The notes under the pieces are model-generated. The model was not told the origin of the DNA and searched no databases. It saw nothing but the letters and a program-made list of their open reading frames with translations. The position numbers were made by a program, and so were the translations under genes. 64,000 nt of DNA from Lophius americanus (Eukaryota > Chordata > Actinopteri > Lophiiformes > Lophiidae): the NCBI GenBank assembly GCA_037951165.1, contig JBBDHG010000043.1:6277001-6341000 (forward strand). The letters are read 5' to 3'. Position 1 is the first letter of the stretch; each line of letters starts with the position of its first letter. This document shows positions 60,867-64,000 of this stretch, piece after piece.

Positions 60867-62681
60867 ATGTTTGTGGAGTCAGTTGTCCGATGGGGGGCTT
60901 GGAGCATCCTCCTCCAGTTTGGACTGTGTGTATCAGCGGGAAGCTGTCCTGCCCGCTGTGTGTGTCGACCCGAGGCCAAAGATGTCATCTGCTCCGGCAA
61001 ACATTTGAACTCAGTGCCAGAGGGCTTTTCCAGCGATGCAAGGCATTTGGATTTATCCCGCAATAAGATTAAGACTGTGGGACGCCGCCAGTTCTCTGGC
61101 CTCCTGCAGCTCCAGGAGTTGAATCTCAGTGATAATATTATCTCCATGATTGAGGTGGAGGCTTTCCAGGGCCTGCAGAATCTCAGGACGCTTCGGATTA
61201 AGAATAACCGACTGAAGATCATCCCAGTTGGGGTGTTTACTGGCCTGTCCAGTCTGCGCTTTCTGGACTTGAGCCAAAATGAGATTCTGGTTTTCCTGGA
61301 CTACACCTTCAAAGAAATGGTGAACCTTCAAACACTGGATGCTGAGGAGAACGACTTGGTCTTCATCTCCCAGCGGGCGTTCTTTGGTCTGCAGAATCTG
61401 CAGGAGCTCAACATAGACCGCAGCAACCTGACCTCTGTTCCCACCGAGGCTTTTTCCCAGCTTCAGGGCCTAAAACATCTACGGATGCTACGTCTCACCA
61501 TCTCGACGCTATCCAATAATGCTTTCCGTCGACTCCACCATCTTCGGAGCCTGCTGATTGCAAACTGGCCGTCACTGGACACCATAGCTAGCAACAGCTT
61601 GATTGGACTTAACTTGACCTCGCTTGTCGTCAGCAATTGCAACCTTAGTGCTATTCCTTACTCAGCAATTCGCCACCTGGTGTATTTGCGGTACCTGGAT
61701 CTGTCCTACAATCCCATCACTGTTCTCCAAGGTAATATGCTAGGGGACCTCTTGAGACTCCAGGAGCTACACCTAGCAGGAGGTAGTCTTCTACGAATAG
61801 ACCCAGCAGCCTTTAAGGGACTTGCATACTTCCGTATGCTTAACGTGACCGCCAATCAGCTTACAACTCTGGAGGAAAGCGTATTCCACTCCGTCGGCAA
61901 CCTCCAGGTGTTGCGGTTGGACGGGAATCCTCTTGCATGTGACTGTCGCCTCATTTGGGTGGTCCGCCGTCGATTACGGTTGAACTTTGAGGGACATCAG
62001 CCCACTTGTTCCTCTCCTGAAGCGGTGAAACATCGTGAATTCAGAGACTTCTCGGAGAAGGAGCTCCCAAGGCTCTTCACCTGCCGCCCTGCTCGCATCA
62101 TGGACCGCAGGCCGCAGGAGGCGAGAGTGGAGGAGGGAACCACAGTTCTCTTTTCCTGTAAGGCTGAGGGAGATCCATTCCCATCTATCACCTGGATCTC
62201 ATCCCATAAGAATGTGGTTTCTCCAACAGGACGGATCAGAGTTTTGCTGAATGGTACTCTAGAAGTGCGTTTCGCCCAAGTCCAGGACAGTGGCACATAT
62301 CAGTGCCTGGCGAGGAACGCGGCCGGTAATGACAGTCTGACTGTTGGTCTGTACGTGAAAGGGCTCCCTCGGAACCGAACAATCCCCTTCTTCTCTGAAG
62401 AGGGCTGGGAAGAGCCTTTGAATCACCAAGCTGCCAACTCCTCAGCTCAAACGCCGAAGCCATACCCGTTTGACGCAAAGACCCTAATCATCGCCACTAC
62501 CATGGGCTTCCTGTCGTTCCTCAGCTCAGTGGCCATCTGTTTTGTCTTCATGTTCTTCTGGAGCCAGAGCAAAGGTCAAATTAAACACACAGCAACTATT
62601 GACTTTGTCCCTCGGTCTTCCATGGGTGGTGGAGGAGGGGAGGGAGGCGATGGCGGCAGGTTCACCATGAAACTAATTTAA
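60867..62681 (+). CDS. lingo4: LINGO-family LRR and Ig-domain transmembrane protein, probably LINGO4
   Basis: A complete 604-residue type I membrane protein in a single exon, as usual for LINGO genes. LINGO proteins act at the neuronal surface; LINGO1 is a Nogo-receptor partner, while LINGO4's role is less defined. Domains: signal peptide about 1-25; LRRNT with C27, C31, C33, C42; about twelve LRRs (57-353); LRRCT with C358, C360, C381, C406; one Ig domain (about 411-497, C431 and C480, DSGTYQC); transmembrane helix about 540-565; a 39-residue tail. Possible N-glycosylation sites include N187, N249, N259, N326, N462, N488 and N503. The tail has TIDFVPR, where LINGO1-3 have a Tyr (EYVPR type) and LINGO4 has a DFV.PR type. 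With linkage to ctsk this favours LINGO4 over LINGO1, though the ectodomain resembles LINGO1 closely. The ATG has A at -3. Confidence 0.85.
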   Translation: MFVESVVRWGAWSILLQFGLCVSAGSCPARCVCRPEAKDVICSGKHLNSVPEGFSSDARHLDLSRNKIKTVGRRQFSGLLQLQELNLSDNIISMIEVEAFQGLQNLRTLRIKNNRLKIIPVGVFTGLSSLRFLDLSQNEILVFLDYTFKEMVNLQTLDAEENDLVFISQRAFFGLQNLQELNIDRSNLTSVPTEAFSQLQGLKHLRMLRLTISTLSNNAFRRLHHLRSLLIANWPSLDTIASNSLIGLNLTSLVVSNCNLSAIPYSAIRHLVYLRYLDLSYNPITVLQGNMLGDLLRLQELHLAGGSLLRIDPAAFKGLAYFRMLNVTANQLTTLEESVFHSVGNLQVLRLDGNPLACDCRLIWVVRRRLRLNFEGHQPTCSSPEAVKHREFRDFSEKELPRLFTCRPARIMDRRPQEARVEEGTTVLFSCKAEGDPFPSITWISSHKNVVSPTGRIRVLLNGTLEVRFAQVQDSGTYQCLARNAAGNDSLTVGLYVKGLPRNRTIPFFSEEGWEEPLNHQAANSSAQTPKPYPFDAKTLIIATTMGFLSFLSSVAICFVFMFFWSQSKGQIKHTATIDFVPRSSMGGGGGEGGDGGRFTMKLI

Positions 62682-62685
62682 TAAA
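62680..62685 (+). terminator. AATAAA hexamer overlapping the lingo4 stop codon
   Basis: The last two bases of the TAA stop (62679-62681) are the first two of AATAAA. If used, it would give almost no 3' UTR. LINGO genes usually have a longer one, so this is probably incidental. Confidence 0.3.
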
Positions 62686-64000
62686 AAAGCCAAAGGAATA
62701 TGACTGTGAGACTGTGGGCATCCATTTTGATGCTGAAGAAAAGAGTCCTCTACTCAAAGAACCCTCTGGGGAGCAAATCAGAGTCAGTCTGTTGAGTTTG
62801 CTTCTAATTTTAACGGCGGAAAGTCACATCTCAGCCCCTGCTTTGCTGTGTTATCCGACTGATGAATATATCATGACAACCGGGACAGAAAGTTGTTAAC
62901 ACGTTGTAGTCAGAGCCGCCTGGTCTTTCCCTTTGAAGTAACTAATGACAGAGGATTAATGTTTTTATTTAGCATGCCAATTATATGAACTATTTTCAGA
63001 GACACACCAGGTGCTTGCTTTACCGTTCACGTTTAACAAGTGTGCTCAGCTTTTTTGTCTTCACTAGCCAATACGAAGCGTTTGCCCCATTGACCTTCCA
63101 GTTGCTCTTTCTGCTTACCCACGGGGGATCAGGTCTAAGACAACGGGTTCCGAGGCTCAAACCTGTGAATATGTGACTAGAAAGCTTTCGATACTTGCAA
63201 TATATATAAGGAATAATCTAGCCAGATAGTTTAGATTATCTTCTTTAAAGGTGCAGTCTGTAAAATGAAGGGGGATCTCTATTCCGAACTATTTTGTTGT
63301 TAGTGTTGAATCAGCTGAAAAGGCATTTCTTAGAATATCTCTTCAATGTTGGCCACCTTGTGGTGCTGCCATGTTTGTAGAATAACCTAGGATGGACAAA
63401 CTGTACCCTGACTCTACTGATAACTTTTGGGGTTTTCTGGGTCATAGTGGCAGAAAGGTGATGAAAAAACCCTTAACCTCTAAAAGCCAATGGATTAGAA
63501 AGATAATCAAGAAGTTACCCTCGTCGGACCTTTTCTGGGTCAGCCTCCAACTTCTACTCCACTCCCTAGTTAGGGCCATCTTGGGAAGGTTTGGGGCAAA
63601 AAAACTGTTACCCCTGGACGGCTGACAAAGTTCTTGCTGAGTCCTTTTTCCTCCCCAGCCTCAGGGAGGAGGATGGATTCGCCCCTTGATTTGACTGTAC
63701 AGATAATTATAGTTATTGTTTAGACCATGAAAAGCAACGCCGACACACTAAGAACCAACTTGTATATATTTGGGATGTTAAACTAGCCCGGATCTCGCTG
63801 CTTCCCCGGGGCTGTGATCGCTACAACCATGGATGGGGCCCAGGAGTGACTTTAAATACTCCCTAAATGTGGAACAAATAACAATTCTAATTATTTTACA
63901 TGTGAGCTTTGAAACAAAGGTTTGCAGAGTAGAAAAAAAAAAAAGTCCCTCTATTGTCAGAAATGCACAACCGACTTTCACAAAATCAATTCAGTTCTTC
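62686..64000 (+). other. Probable lingo4 3' UTR and downstream flank
   Basis: No other clear AATAAA was noted here. 62690-62900 lacks repeats and may be 3' UTR. 63245-63380 begins TTTAAAGGTGCAGTCTGTAA, a terminus like that of the MITE at 752. The last 19 bases (CAATTCAGTTCTTC end) look like the start of another dispersed repeat copy cut by the window edge. Confidence 0.4.

Noticed and set aside
60851..61331. Minus-strand open frames opposite lingo4
   Set aside because: They are antisense shadows of the LRR coding sequence.
62714..62899. 61-codon frame right after the lingo4 stop as a C-terminal extension
   Set aside because: The protein already ends in the MKLI-type terminus typical of LINGO proteins; the frame lacks a recognisable product.
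1..64000. CRISPR arrays, bacterial operons, viral genes, rRNA
   Set aside because: Nothing resembling these was found; repeats are all eukaryotic simple repeats or transposon relics.

Overview
This window is nuclear DNA of a ray-finned fish, most likely a teleost. It has short split exons with GT-AG junctions, long AT-rich introns and spacers, many microsatellites, and repeat families typical of teleosts: Tc1-like elements with the GATCAGCCATAAC terminus, tRNA-derived SINEs, LINE reverse-transcriptase relics and several MITEs. Nothing bacterial, viral or CRISPR-like was seen.

Only two protein genes can be supported. On the minus strand at the left is the 5' part of cathepsin K (ctsk). Four coding exons (9190-9067, 5432-5310, 4085-3933, 485-267) join without frame change into the first 206 residues: signal peptide, propeptide and the N-terminal part of the catalytic domain with the active-site Cys. 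The exons for the catalytic His and Asn lie beyond position 1. On the plus strand at the right is a complete intronless coding region of 604 codons (60867-62681) for a LINGO-family LRR/Ig membrane protein, best called lingo4. It is preceded by a spliced noncoding exon (60670-60769) and possibly by more distant first exons. The genes are divergently transcribed and about 50 kb apart. Human CTSK and LINGO4 lie in the same band (1q21), so the pair looks like conserved synteny, which supports both names. The two proteins have no known common pathway: cathepsin K is a lysosomal/secreted collagen-degrading protease, while LINGO proteins are neuronal cell-surface receptors.

Region by region: 1-9190 is ctsk with introns holding MITEs, a 31-bp minisatellite and a (TAGAA)n tract. 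9191-about 11400 may contain the ctsk promoter and a noncoding exon 1. 11400-35600 is intergenic, with interspersed repeats, a nested Tc1/LINE composite, GATA repeats, SINEs and a few unique stretches that resemble regulatory DNA. 35690-36001 is a GC-rich stretch ending in a good splice donor. 36000-56500 contains more repeats, including a degenerate 130-bp array broken by MITEs, a 750-bp CATC/CTTC tract, a long CA repeat and two AACC-type arrays. 56500-62681 carries the lingo4 5' exons and coding sequence, and 62682-64000 its probable 3' UTR and flank.

I found no convincing new multi-gene system. The observations most worth following are the out-of-frame overlapping uORF on lingo4, a dispersed repeat with internal ~200-bp units seen at about eleven places, a ~75-bp motif recurring at four places, and the nested transposon structures. 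All family names and homologies come from recognition by eye, not from searches.
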